A stretch of 22,192 nt of DNA from assembly GCA_045126355.1 (NCBI GenBank), contig JBGVOE010000068.1, positions 1-22,192 on the forward strand. The letters are read 5' to 3'. The notes beneath the pieces were generated by a model. That model was given only the letters and a program-made list of their open reading frames with translations. It was not told the origin of the DNA and searched no databases. This DNA comes from CAZSIA01 sp045126355. GTDB taxonomy: Bacteria; Bacillota_I; Bacilli_A; Acholeplasmatales; Anaeroplasmataceae. This document shows, piece by piece, positions 7,301-16,355 of the stretch (its first letter is position 1; the number at the start of each line of letters is the position of its first letter). Both the position numbers and the translations under genes were made by a program.

Positions 7301-10300
7301 ATGAGTAAAGTTAATAAGAAAAAGAACTATAACTCAATATCTCATAACAACGGTTCAAATCACAGTACAGAACCTTCTTTTGCTTTCGATGAAAGAACTA
7401 AGGATTTATTTGAATCGATTTATAACACAATTAATAAACTAAGTGTTCCTACAAACCATACTTATACAAAAGAAACACTTATTGAGTTATTAGAATCTTT
7501 GATGGATAAAAATGAATTATTAAAAGATGAATACAAAAATAAATTCCTAGAAGCAACTATAAAAAATGATGATTTATATAATCAGTTTGAAAAAACAATT
7601 AAAGAAAATGATGAAAATTATCGTATGGAACTATTTAGTTTCGACTTAAAACTTGAAGAACAATTAAATCAAATTAATGATAATTTACATAATTTCCAAC
7701 AAGACGCAATCGCTAGATATAAAATTGAGGAAAATAAATTTTTACCAAAAACAAAATTTTTAAGTTCAAACAAAAAAATATATAAAGATGAATATATAAA
7801 AATCATCACAGAAATAAACCACGATCGTATTTTAGCAAATCAAAAATACATATCAATAGCAAACGATCTATCAAGTATCAATGAACAACAACAATTAAAA
7901 TTTAAACATAGTATTGAAAGTGCAATTGAAAAAAATACTACTGATAAAAATAGGTTTACTGAAGAAGCTGATATAAAAATATTAGATTTAAAGAAAATCA
8001 TAGATGATAATGAAATTGCAAAAAAACAACAAATCAATAACACTGAAAGAAATATTATTCAAAATACTATTGAAGTAAATGATTTGATTACTAAACTATC
8101 AGATGATTATGCCAACAGATTAAAATACGCTTATATCCCTTATGAAATTAAACACAACAAATTAATTGATGAATTAGATGAAAATAACAAAACATATAAT
8201 ACTATCGAAGAAAATGTTTTAGTTGAATTTAAAACCCTATTACAACAAAACGATAATGAAATTGATGAATTACGTCTTAAGCATAAAGAGTTTGAAGAAA
8301 AATATTTAGAAGATTTAAAATCAATAAAGAAATTTTACAATTCTAAATACCAAAAAGATATTAATATTATTAACAAAAACATTGCTATTGCAACTAAAAA
8401 ATACGCTTCTTCTTTAGCTAAAGAAGATAAGCTAATAGTAAAACGTTTAGTAAGCGAGAAAAAAGCTTATATCAAAAATTTAAACAATGAGAAAAAACAA
8501 GCAATAAAACAAATTAAAGACGAGTATTTTAAACGTGAATTATCTTTTATTGAAAGATTTGAACGATTAAGAACGAAAAAAAGTCAATGTGAAGCAGTCA
8601 AATCAAGCGCTATGAAAAACATTAACTATGAGCGTGTTTTTCATCATGAAAGAATTAATAGTGAAATCAAATTAGTAACGTTTGAAAAAGAATGTTATAC
8701 AACAACAGACCATTATGAAGAAATCAAAGATATCTATAACAATAGACTTAAATGTTCAATCGAAAATGAACTTCTACATTTCAATATAAATGAAAAAGAA
8801 TTAGAATGTTATACATCTGAAATAGACATTAAATATCAACAAGAAAAAATCATCGCTACTAAAGATTATAATATAAAATTATGTGATGCTGACTTAGTAT
8901 ACCAAGAAGAATCAACTAAAAACCGTATTAATTTCTATAATGTAAAAACAATGTTAAGTATTCAACGTGAAGGAATAATTAACGATTTTGAAGTATTATT
9001 TGCTAATGAGAAAATGAACTTTGAACAAATTAAAAACTTCTTCTACAATAACTGCGACAACATTCAATATGAATTATACAAAACATCTAATGAATCAATA
9101 TCAAAAATTATTGATACTGAAGTAAATCAAGAACAAGAATTATCAGAACTTGAAAGACAATTCCAAAAAACAGTAACTACACAGCGTAAATCAGTTTTAA
9201 ATAATGAAAAGATTAACGAAGAAAACACATTACAAGTACAACTGTATGAAAAACGTTTAGAAGTTGAAAAAGAAATAATTTTAGATACATATAATTTATA
9301 TATTAATCTAATGCAAAATGTATTTGACTTTGAAAACTATTTAAATTCATATATCGAAGCACAATACAAGGATGAATTTGAAGCAAATAAAAAAGAATTT
9401 TTATTACTATTTTACTACCTTAGAAAACTTAAATTATGTTTAACTGATCAATATCACAATCAAGAAACTAAAATCATTAAAGAAAGAGCGGATTTTGAAG
9501 CAAGTATTAAATTCAAAAAACAAATCGATAATACAAAAAGAGATTATTTCGAATTTACTAATCATTTTAGAAATAGAAAAAATAAAACAATTCAAACTCT
9601 AAATTCATACCAAGAAACATTATCACTTTTCTTAGTAGCATTAAAAAATACTAAAGAAGATATTTTCAAAAAAAGAATACAACTATTTACAAAATTGTTA
9701 AAGAAAAAAGATGCAGAAAGTATCAAAAAAGAAATTAAGCAAGATAAAGTTAATCTACTTCTATTAAAAAAACAAATTGAAGCAAATAAACACAATATAA
9801 ACAAAATGAAAAAACTTTCTTTAAAACAGGAAAAAGAAAGAAGCTTAAGAGAAAAACACTATAACAATAGATTCTTAAAAATTGAAAAACAAAGAAAAAA
9901 TGAAGCAAAAGTTTATAACAACAGCCTTCTTCTAATTAATCAACAATATTTAAAATTAAAAAATAAGATTGATTATGTAAAAAAATATGTATCAAACTCT
10001 AAATTTCAATTTAAGAAAACAAAAGTTATTTCTTCTTATATTAACTATCTAAATAATTTAGTTGTGGAAGTTTCAAGAAAACAGTTTGAAAATCATTGTT
10101 TTAAAATAAATGAAGCTTTAATAACTCACTATAGTATTCAAAAAGATATCTATCACAAAAACTTTATAAGAAATTATAAGGAAATTCAAAAATCATATAT
10201 CATTGAATTTAAAGAATATAAGACAAATAAACAAGCAATTATAAGTTCATACAAATCAAAAGTTGAAACTTTAAAAAAACAACAACTATATACTAAAAAT

Positions 10301-10870
10301 AAACTTTTAATTGAACTTAGTAAGCTTAATAAGAAACACTTAATTAATTTTGAAAAATTCAATCAAACTATCAAAAATATTACTAGTAAAAAAGAATTTG
10401 AATTAGCTTGTCATGATGAAAATTATCAAATGTATGTAACTAAATATGAAGAAAAGAATACTGAAATCATTAACAAATATCTTGCTAAAATTAAAGAAAT
10501 TAAGTTAGCATATAGCCAAATTCTTTCTGATATCGAAACTAGACACAACAAAACAAAGAAAAAAATTAATATACAACATAACAACAATCTATTACTTAAG
10601 AAAAATAATATAATAAATCTTGAAAACGAGCATAAAGAAAATATCAAAAAAACAATGATTAAGATTAAAAAAGTCAATCAAGAAGAAAAACATAATCATC
10701 AAAAGTATGAAGAAAGTAAAAAGATTAGTTATAAATTGTATTATCAAAACCAACACAATACTAGAAAAGAATTTACGCTCCAATTAAAAAGTATAGAAGA
10801 AAAATGTAATAAACGTATTAAGTTATTACAAAAAGAATTTAAGAAAAATTTCAAAAAAGAAAAAAATTAA
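7301..10870 (+). CDS. Giant coiled-coil protein, 1189 residues, function unknown
   Basis: I do not recognise a named family. The protein is rich in K, E, N, I and D, with no membrane segment, signal peptide or nucleotide-binding motif. By reading through the translation I find only two glycines (G18, G558), four prolines (P25, P50, P149, P280) and no tryptophan. Residues 281-1189 therefore contain no proline at all, which fits one long alpha-helical rod. The first 50 residues are polar and look disordered; the last about 350 are strongly basic, ending FKKNFKKEKN. A scaffold, cytoskeletal filament or chromosome/cell-pole organiser is possible, but this is inference. The ATG has AAAGGA 11 bases upstream. 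It is monocistronic, with its own promoter and a strong terminator, and is the only plus-strand gene within about 16 kb of minus-strand genes. Confidence 0.85.
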   Translation: MSKVNKKKNYNSISHNNGSNHSTEPSFAFDERTKDLFESIYNTINKLSVPTNHTYTKETLIELLESLMDKNELLKDEYKNKFLEATIKNDDLYNQFEKTIKENDENYRMELFSFDLKLEEQLNQINDNLHNFQQDAIARYKIEENKFLPKTKFLSSNKKIYKDEYIKIITEINHDRILANQKYISIANDLSSINEQQQLKFKHSIESAIEKNTTDKNRFTEEADIKILDLKKIIDDNEIAKKQQINNTERNIIQNTIEVNDLITKLSDDYANRLKYAYIPYEIKHNKLIDELDENNKTYNTIEENVLVEFKTLLQQNDNEIDELRLKHKEFEEKYLEDLKSIKKFYNSKYQKDINIINKNIAIATKKYASSLAKEDKLIVKRLVSEKKAYIKNLNNEKKQAIKQIKDEYFKRELSFIERFERLRTKKSQCEAVKSSAMKNINYERVFHHERINSEIKLVTFEKECYTTTDHYEEIKDIYNNRLKCSIENELLHFNINEKELECYTSEIDIKYQQEKIIATKDYNIKLCDADLVYQEESTKNRINFYNVKTMLSIQREGIINDFEVLFANEKMNFEQIKNFFYNNCDNIQYELYKTSNESISKIIDTEVNQEQELSELERQFQKTVTTQRKSVLNNEKINEENTLQVQLYEKRLEVEKEIILDTYNLYINLMQNVFDFENYLNSYIEAQYKDEFEANKKEFLLLFYYLRKLKLCLTDQYHNQETKIIKERADFEASIKFKKQIDNTKRDYFEFTNHFRNRKNKTIQTLNSYQETLSLFLVALKNTKEDIFKKRIQLFTKLLKKKDAESIKKEIKQDKVNLLLLKKQIEANKHNINKMKKLSLKQEKERSLREKHYNNRFLKIEKQRKNEAKVYNNSLLLINQQYLKLKNKIDYVKKYVSNSKFQFKKTKVISSYINYLNNLVVEVSRKQFENHCFKINEALITHYSIQKDIYHKNFIRNYKEIQKSYIIEFKEYKTNKQAIISSYKSKVETLKKQQLYTKNKLLIELSKLNKKHLINFEKFNQTIKNITSKKEFELACHDENYQMYVTKYEEKNTEIINKYLAKIKEIKLAYSQILSDIETRHNKTKKKINIQHNNNLLLKKNNIINLENEHKENIKKTMIKIKKVNQEEKHNHQKYEESKKISYKLYYQNQHNTRKEFTLQLKSIEEKCNKRIKLLQKEFKKNFKKEKN

Positions 10871-10881
10871 TAATATGAATA

Positions 10882-10913
10882 AAGGAGTTGTCAACAGACA
10901 ACTCCTTAATTAT
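10882..10913. terminator. Bidirectional intrinsic terminator
   Basis: A perfect 11-base inverted repeat, AAGGAGTTGTC (10882-10892) and GACAACTCCTT (10897-10907), has a four-base loop. T-rich sequence follows on the plus strand, and on the minus strand the tail is also T-rich. It separates the convergent coiled-coil gene and the lipase-like gene and probably ends both transcripts. Confidence 0.85.
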
Positions 10914-10914
10914 T

Positions 10915-11697
10915 TTAAAATCCCATTTTTACTAATTCTTCACAAAGTGATGAATAAAACATATAAATCTTATCTCTTTTTTTCTTTTTAACCATAAAAT
11001 CAATTATTTCAGTATGTGATATAGATTCATTAAACGCATTACCTCTATACTCTCCAAATATTGTTGAGTCTTGTGGTACAACACCATCAGAAATATAATC
11101 TTTTTCAAAATACCTTGAAAACATTAACGGAATACCCATAATGAAATCATCTTTACTTTTCTTCATTTCTGTAGAATAACTTTGACAATATACTTTTTGG
11201 CTAAAATTAATGATTTCTTCTTCTATTGAATTAATTCTTTTTAAATCTTGGCAAGCTTGATATGAGTCTGGATTTTTATCACCAAAAAGTTTGTACCAAA
11301 AGTTAATCCAAAAAGCGATAAACTTCGTTAAAAACTTAGGAAGCTTTAAGATGTTTGTGGCAATTGGTGATCCTTTATGCGGTGTACATAAGGTTGTTAA
11401 AGATGCAACATAATCTTCCATTCCTAAATTTTCTATCATATATTTCGAATCAAGACCACCTTTTGAATGTGCAATTATATTGACCTTACAAGCACCTTCA
11501 ACCTCTAAGATTTTCAAAATTTCTTCCTTTAGTTGAATGGCGTTATTTAAAATACTACCAAAACCATCAATTTTTGCTTTATAAACAGTATAACCTTGAA
11601 TTCTTAGTATTCGGTCAATCTCACCAAATGACTTTAAAAACTTAAAATCCTTTAAGGCGATTCCATGTACTAATATAATCGGATATTTAGTTTTCAT
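10915..11697 (-). CDS. Lipase-like alpha/beta hydrolase
   Basis: The protein has the layout of bacterial triacylglycerol lipases and esterases. PIILVHG (6-12) carries the oxyanion-hole HG. IIAHSKGG (74-81) is the nucleophile elbow, with S78 in an AHSKG form of GxSxG. Likely acid and base are D204 in ISDGVVPQD and H228 in ESISHTEII. SKGG and TLCTPHKGSP match the LipA-type lipase pattern. There is no signal peptide, so it would act in the cytosol or be membrane-associated through the hydrophobic stretch around 121-137. A GTG at 11709 is in frame, but it overlaps the AGGTGA ribosome site; the ATG at 11697, nine bases from that site, is preferred (260 residues). It follows the fructokinase gene by 28 bases, probably as the last gene of the sucrose unit, although its link to sucrose is unclear. 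Confidence 0.85.
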   Translation of the reverse strand: MKTKYPIILVHGIALKDFKFLKSFGEIDRILRIQGYTVYKAKIDGFGSILNNAIQLKEEILKILEVEGACKVNIIAHSKGGLDSKYMIENLGMEDYVASLTTLCTPHKGSPIATNILKLPKFLTKFIAFWINFWYKLFGDKNPDSYQACQDLKRINSIEEEIINFSQKVYCQSYSTEMKKSKDDFIMGIPLMFSRYFEKDYISDGVVPQDSTIFGEYRGNAFNESISHTEIIDFMVKKKKRDKIYMFYSSLCEELVKMGF

Positions 11698-11725
11698 ATT
11701 AAAAATCACCTACCAATTTTAATTT

Positions 11726-12640
11726 TTAAAATTCTTCTAAATCTTTAAGTGATGGTAATGAGGAAATCGCACCTTTCTTACCACAAGCTAAAGCACCACA
11801 TAAATTAGCTTTTTTCAAAATGTTTTTCATCACTTCTAAATTTATATCAGCTAACGTTAACTCGTCTAAATATCTTAAAACACAGGCATAAAAAGCATCT
11901 CCAGCTCCTGTTGTATCAATGGCTTTTATTTTAATAGAGTCTACTTTTAACTTAATATCTTTATACCTTAAATATGAGCCTCTGCTACCTAATGTAATAA
12001 ATACTAACTGATCATCTCTAAACAACGAACTAATACTACTACAATCATCATTTCCTGTAAAAAGTTTAACTTCATCAATTGAAAATTTTAAAATATCTGC
12101 GTTTTTGATATACTCAGTATAAATTTGTTTAGCTACTTCAAATGAAGGGAAAATATCATCTCTAAAATTAACATCAAAACTAATTAATTTGTTTTCTTTT
12201 TTAGCTGTTTCAAAAATTTTAGTTGCAAGTCTTCTGCCCTCTTCTTCCCTTAACATTAAAGAACCAACATGAATAATATTAGCATCTTTTATAACAGAAA
12301 GTCTATCATAATTTATATGGTAGTCAGCTGTGTTTTGTCTAAAGAAACTAAAACTTCTTTCACCATTTAAATCATTTTCAACAAAAGCTAGTGTAGTATT
12401 GTGATAAGGGTCTTTATATAGATCTAGGTAATCATAATTTAATTTAGTACAAAAATCATATAAATAATTGCCTATTATATCATCACCAACACTACCAATA
12501 AATCCAACTTCCCCACCTAAATTTTTAATTCCGTAGCTTACATTTAAAGGAGCTCCACCTACAAAACGTTCATATTTAATATTAGCCCCATCATATTCGC
12601 CAATTAAATCAGCTAATATCTCTCCAATACATAAAACCAT
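11726..12640 (-). CDS. scrK: PfkB-family fructokinase
   Basis: This is an ATP-dependent sugar kinase of the ribokinase/PfkB family, most likely fructokinase. It shows the N-terminal sugar-binding block FVGGAPLNVSYGIKNLGG (26-43), the GSVGDD motif (49-54), and signature 2 DTTGAGDAF at 242-250 with catalytic base D248. At 304 residues it is of normal length. Fructose as substrate is inferred from the gene pair: the upstream GH32 enzyme releases fructose from sucrose 6-phosphate, and this kinase would pass it into glycolysis as fructose 6-phosphate. The ATG at 12640 has GGGAGG six bases upstream and follows the GH32 stop by 15 bases. The symbol scrK is given by context. Confidence 0.88.
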   Translation of the reverse strand: MVLCIGEILADLIGEYDGANIKYERFVGGAPLNVSYGIKNLGGEVGFIGSVGDDIIGNYLYDFCTKLNYDYLDLYKDPYHNTTLAFVENDLNGERSFSFFRQNTADYHINYDRLSVIKDANIIHVGSLMLREEEGRRLATKIFETAKKENKLISFDVNFRDDIFPSFEVAKQIYTEYIKNADILKFSIDEVKLFTGNDDCSSISSLFRDDQLVFITLGSRGSYLRYKDIKLKVDSIKIKAIDTTGAGDAFYACVLRYLDELTLADINLEVMKNILKKANLCGALACGKKGAISSLPSLKDLEEF

Positions 12641-12655
12641 ATATAGCCTCCCAAA

Positions 12656-14140
12656 CTACTTAATGATAATACTATACTTATCTATTTCTTTTATAATTGA
12701 ACTTCCACCTATTGAGAAAAATTCAATTCCTAAGTCATCATCTTTAGGATATACATTAGCGGTTAATGTCTTATATCCATCATTAATAAATACTTCAACA
12801 CTACTTATATCTAAGAAGATATGTAATTTGAAACAACCATCTATCAAGTTAATATCAGTACTTCTTGTTGCAATATTTTCTTCTTCGCCTTTAATTACTA
12901 TACCTGATTTACTTCTATCAATAATAACTGTAGATGATTCTTTATCATAATAAACTAAAGTTTCATTGGTAGTTCCTTTAAATAATTTAACTCCTGTCTT
13001 TAGTGAATCATTTACCTTTATAGTTAATTCTAATTCAATTGTATTACCACTTATATTATCTAATTTTAAAGATTCATTTTCTTTAATAACTATATTATTA
13101 TAACTTACCTTTCCCGTACGATAATTATAAATTTCTCTAACTGGATTTTGATATAAGTGTCCATTTTTATAAGATAATTCTCTAGGTAAGGTAAACGCAC
13201 CTACCCAGTTATCTTTACTAGTTACAAACTCACGTCCCCACATTTGCATCCAAGCGATTAATATAACTCTACCATCAGGCATTTTAGTTGTTTGTGCGGC
13301 ATAAAAATCAAATCCACCATCTAAATCCATAAACTTATCATAAGTAAACTTACCACTAGTAAAATCAAAATCACCAACCATATAAATATTTGAACTAATG
13401 TTTTCAAAATTACTTTTATCAGTAGGTAAGTTTTGAGGAGAACTAATTAAAATACCCACTCCATCTACATATGCAAATGAAGGACATTCATAAACACCAT
13501 CTAATTGATAAAAATTAACGTTATTAGGATTATCTGAGTTCATAACTTCTCCTACAAATTCCCAATTTAATAAGTCTAATGACTTAAACATAACGATATT
13601 TCCAAATGAAGCTTTTTTTGTTCCTAATATCATATAATAAATACCATCATGTAAAAATACATAAGGATCTCTAAAATCTATTTTCGAATATTTATCAGGT
13701 AACATCTCTTTCGATACAATAGGGTTAGTATCTACTTTAACATAGGTAATTCCATCTTCTGAAATCGCAGCACATTGTTGTTGAAGATCATCCGCTACTC
13801 CTGTATAAAATAAATAATGCTTACCATCTTTAACAACAGCTGATCCACTAAAAGCACCTAAGTCTTTATCATAAACCTCACCTGGTGCTAGGGCAACTGG
13901 ATGTAACTCCCACTTAATAAAATCAGTTGATGTATAATGTCCCCAGTGCATTGGACCCCAGTTTGGTTTATATGGGTAAAATTGGAAAAATAAATGAATT
14001 TTATCATTATAAAAACTAAAACCATTTGGATCATTTACCCAACCTATTGGTGATACAGCATGATATGTAGGTTGATACTTTTTATCTACAGTATTTAAAT
14101 TATCATTAATATATTTATTTGCCATCATAACTTTATCCAT
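12656..14140 (-). CDS. scrB: Sucrose-6-phosphate hydrolase (GH32)
   Basis: This is a glycoside hydrolase family 32 enzyme that splits beta-fructosides; with an adjacent fructokinase it is most likely intracellular sucrose-6-phosphate hydrolase. The five-bladed propeller shows the nucleophile motif WVNDPNG (34-40, D37), FSGS (97-100), the transition-state stabiliser FRDP (D158) and the acid/base Glu in YECP (E218). A C-terminal beta-sandwich follows from about 345. There is no signal peptide. A GTG at 14149 is in frame, but the ATG at 14140 stands seven bases from GGAGT and is preferred (494 residues). A consensus-like promoter lies 33 bases upstream. No PTS transporter or LacI/SacR-type regulator is next to it, so the sugar must enter through a protein encoded elsewhere. 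Confidence 0.93.
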   Translation of the reverse strand: MDKVMMANKYINDNLNTVDKKYQPTYHAVSPIGWVNDPNGFSFYNDKIHLFFQFYPYKPNWGPMHWGHYTSTDFIKWELHPVALAPGEVYDKDLGAFSGSAVVKDGKHYLFYTGVADDLQQQCAAISEDGITYVKVDTNPIVSKEMLPDKYSKIDFRDPYVFLHDGIYYMILGTKKASFGNIVMFKSLDLLNWEFVGEVMNSDNPNNVNFYQLDGVYECPSFAYVDGVGILISSPQNLPTDKSNFENISSNIYMVGDFDFTSGKFTYDKFMDLDGGFDFYAAQTTKMPDGRVILIAWMQMWGREFVTSKDNWVGAFTLPRELSYKNGHLYQNPVREIYNYRTGKVSYNNIVIKENESLKLDNISGNTIELELTIKVNDSLKTGVKLFKGTTNETLVYYDKESSTVIIDRSKSGIVIKGEEENIATRSTDINLIDGCFKLHIFLDISSVEVFINDGYKTLTANVYPKDDDLGIEFFSIGGSSIIKEIDKYSIIIK

Positions 14141-14172
14141 AAAAAACACTCCATTTTTATCTTTACAACTTC

Positions 14173-14201
14173 ATAATACGACTAATTTAGAAAATAGTCA
14201 A
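14173..14201 (-). promoter_or_regulatory. Promoter of the sucrose unit
   Basis: On the minus strand TTGACT (14201-14196), a 17-base spacer and TATTAT (14178-14173) form a near-consensus housekeeping promoter 33 bases upstream of the GH32 start. No catabolite-response (cre) or LacI-type operator was recognised around it. Confidence 0.65.
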
Positions 14202-14205
14202 TTAA

Positions 14206-14243
14206 ATTAAAACTCCCATATATTTTTTAAAAATATATGAGAG
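14206..14243 (-). terminator. Terminator of the MATE-fusion gene
   Basis: On the minus strand CTCTCATATATTTTT (14243-14229) pairs with AAAAATATATGGGAG, an AT-rich stem with GAG/CTC ends and one G-U pair, followed by TTTTAATTT. It begins six bases after the MATE gene's stop and separates that gene from the sucrose promoter. Confidence 0.65.
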
Positions 14244-14248
14244 AATTA

Positions 14249-16243
14249 TTATTTATTCATTTTATTATATAAATCACATATTTGTTCAACACAAAGTGAA
14301 ATGCCAATAGATGAGTTGATAGAAAGTGTATAATTTTTTAAATCATTCCATTTTTTACCAGTAAGAATCTTATAGTATGAAGAACGAATATAATCAGATT
14401 TTTTTACATTTTCAAAAGCCTCTTCCACATCATCATTATACATTTTCATAATATTATTAACTCTTAATTCAAATGGTGCGTGAATAAAGATATTAATTGT
14501 ATTTTCATAATCTTTTAAAACATAATCTGAAGCTCTACCTACTATAACACAAGCACCATTATCAGCGATTTTTCTGATAATCTCTTCTTGAGCAATAATA
14601 GCCTTTTTCATAGCATCAGTACTAAAATATAAATCACAAAATAAAGTTGGTGCCATAATATTCATATTCGAAATAAACTCGTTATCTAAGCCACTTTCTT
14701 TAGCGGCAAGGGCAATCATTTCTTTACAATAAAACGGTATATTTAACCTTTCTGCAACTAATCTACCAATCTCATTTCCCATCGAACCATGTTCTCTTGA
14801 AATTGTAATAATCATCCCTGGTTTTGCTTCTTTTATTTCATCTACAGTAACAACTTCTTTCCTATTGTTATTGTTTAATTTTTTAAAGAAAGTAACAGTA
14901 AGAATTAATACAACAAAGATAGAAATAAAGTCTGAAATTGGTGCGGCATATAAAATTCCATTAATACCACTTCCAATCTCTTTCTTTTCTAAAATGCTAG
15001 ATAAAATAATAACAACGGGTGTAAAACATACAATATCTCTAATCAAAGATGCAACAACAGCTCTAATTGATTTACCAATTGATTGGAAGAATACCGCAGT
15101 TAATTTAACTAAACAAGTAATTGTCATTAAAGATAAATAAATTCTAAATGATTTAACCGCAAACTCTTGATATAAAGCTTCTCCACTACCAAAAATACTA
15201 ATAACAAACTCTGGGAAAAATTGGATTATTAATGTTGATGTTATTGAAACTATTAATGTCAAAATTAAAACTTTTTTATAAGCTTCCCTAACTCTATCAA
15301 ACTTCTTCGCTCCAAAGTTATATCCAAATATCGGTTGCCCTCCTAAAACAATACCAGTAACAATACTATAAACAATTGTATATACTTTTGTTTGAATACT
15401 AAATACTGAAATCGGAATATCTTTTCCGTAAATTGATAAGTCTCCATATTTCGCTAATGTCATATTCGATACTACTGTTAAAACCGCAACAGAGATTTGC
15501 GTTACAAAAGTAGCTGAACCTAAAGTAATTACATTAGCAATAATTTTTTTATCTAATTTAAAACTTTCCTTACTTAACTTAAATGATTTAGGTTTTAAGA
15601 AATAAATAGCACACATAATAAATGATGAGACTTGTCCAATCGCTGTAGCCCAAGCCGCTCCAGCAATGCCCCAATCAAATACAAAAATAAATAAAGGATC
15701 TAATAGAATGTTTATAATAGCTCCAATTAACATCGCAATCATCGCATATCTAGGACTTCCATCAGCTCTAATCATACTATTTAAAACATTAAATAATAAG
15801 TAAAATGGAAAACACAATGAAATTATTTGAAAATACTCAACAGCCATATCAATTGTTTGATTTGAAGCACCAAATAAATTCATTAAAGGTGTAGCAAAAA
15901 TCAAACATAAAATGCTTAAAACAATACTTATTATTGTTGTTACCAAAATTCCAGACCCAACACATTTATGGGCACTTTCTGTATCTTTTCTACCAGAACA
16001 TATACTTAAATAAGATGCCGCCCCATCACCAATACACCACGCAAATGCATTTGCGATACAAATAACAGGAAATGATACTCCTGTTGCCGCATTTCCTAAA
16101 AATCCTAAACTACTATTTCCAATAAAAATTTGGTCTACAATATTATAAAATGCACTTATTAATAATCCCATAACACAAGGGATTGAAAATTTAAGCAATA
16201 ATTTAGATATTTTTTCTTCACCTAAATATTTATTTTCCTCCAT
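14249..16243 (-). CDS. MATE-family exporter fused to a cytidylate-kinase-like domain
   Basis: Residues 1-455 form a 12-helix MATE transporter. The visible blocks are SIPCVMGLLISAFYNIVDQIFIG near the start, the duplicated half motif around 240-310 (GGQPIFGYNFGAKKFDR), and MIRADGSPRYAM after helix 4. MATE proteins export organic cations, drugs or metabolites using Na+ or H+ gradients. After a polar linker (456-475), residues 476-660 match cytidylate-kinase-like proteins: MIITISREHGSMGNEIGRLVAERL (476-500) holds the P-loop-like GSMGNEIG, then CKEMI, ACVIVGRASDYVL (564-576) and FIHAPFELRV (586-594). The fusion reads through without frameshift. The ATG at 16243 has a strong TAGGAGG. It is preceded by a guanine-type purine riboswitch, which suggests a purine-related substrate or response. 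Single MATE proteins are about 450 residues, so the 664-residue length comes from the extra domain. Confidence 0.9.
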   Translation of the reverse strand: MEENKYLGEEKISKLLLKFSIPCVMGLLISAFYNIVDQIFIGNSSLGFLGNAATGVSFPVICIANAFAWCIGDGAASYLSICSGRKDTESAHKCVGSGILVTTIISIVLSILCLIFATPLMNLFGASNQTIDMAVEYFQIISLCFPFYLLFNVLNSMIRADGSPRYAMIAMLIGAIINILLDPLFIFVFDWGIAGAAWATAIGQVSSFIMCAIYFLKPKSFKLSKESFKLDKKIIANVITLGSATFVTQISVAVLTVVSNMTLAKYGDLSIYGKDIPISVFSIQTKVYTIVYSIVTGIVLGGQPIFGYNFGAKKFDRVREAYKKVLILTLIVSITSTLIIQFFPEFVISIFGSGEALYQEFAVKSFRIYLSLMTITCLVKLTAVFFQSIGKSIRAVVASLIRDIVCFTPVVIILSSILEKKEIGSGINGILYAAPISDFISIFVVLILTVTFFKKLNNNNRKEVVTVDEIKEAKPGMIITISREHGSMGNEIGRLVAERLNIPFYCKEMIALAAKESGLDNEFISNMNIMAPTLFCDLYFSTDAMKKAIIAQEEIIRKIADNGACVIVGRASDYVLKDYENTINIFIHAPFELRVNNIMKMYNDDVEEAFENVKKSDYIRSSYYKILTGKKWNDLKNYTLSINSSIGISLCVEQICDLYNKMNK

Positions 16244-16256
16244 AAAAACCTCCTAG

Positions 16257-16319
16257 AAAAATAAAAAAACTACCATAATTTAACTAAAATATACTTATAG
16301 TAAACTATTATGGTAGTTT
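16257..16319 (-). terminator. Riboswitch expression platform: intrinsic terminator in the MATE leader
   Basis: On the minus strand AAACTACCATAAT (16319-16307) pairs perfectly over 13 bases with ATTATGGTAGTTT (16279-16267). An imperfect inner stem (ACTA with TAGT) and a T-rich tail to about 16257 complete it. It ends only a few bases before the TAGGAGG ribosome site of the MATE gene. The 5' arm is exactly the P3 strand and L3 loop of the purine aptamer, so the aptamer fold and the terminator exclude each other. This predicts that ligand binding allows read-through. Confidence 0.8.
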
Positions 16320-16355
16320 GTAGAAACATTCATCCGATTATGAATATATATAAGT
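16293..16355 (-). promoter_or_regulatory. Purine riboswitch aptamer, guanine type (C at position 74)
   Basis: Reading the minus strand from 16355: P1 ACTTATA (16355-16349), junction TAT, P2 ATTCAT with loop AATCGG and ATGAAT, junction GTTTCTAC (16327-16320), P3 AAACTA with loop CCATAA and TAGTTT, then AC and P1' TATAAGT (16299-16293). The J2-3 sequence GTTTCTAC and the J3-1 ACTAT are the hallmark conserved parts of the purine riboswitch family. The loops keep the GG (L2) and CC (L3) that form the kissing contact. The specificity base (74 in xpt numbering) is C, as in guanine or deoxyguanosine binders, not U as in adenine binders. Both loops are one base shorter than usual, and the third J1-2 base is T instead of A. 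Confidence 0.85.

Noticed and set aside
7840..10783. Open reading frames antisense to the coiled-coil gene
   Set aside because: They lack ribosome sites and are hydrophobic mirror images of the K/N/E-rich coding strand.
12663..15140. Plus-strand frames opposite the GH32 and MATE genes
   Set aside because: They are antisense shadows without ribosome sites, inside genes with clear motifs on the other strand.
16266..16320. Small inverted-repeat mobile element (MITE-like) in the MATE leader
   Set aside because: The 13-base repeat is fully explained as a terminator sharing the aptamer's P3 strand. There is no target-site duplication and no second copy in the window.
16293..16355. Adenine-specific riboswitch
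   Set aside because: The specificity position carries C (AC-TAT), not U, so the adenine class is unlikely although the ON-type architecture resembles an adenine switch.
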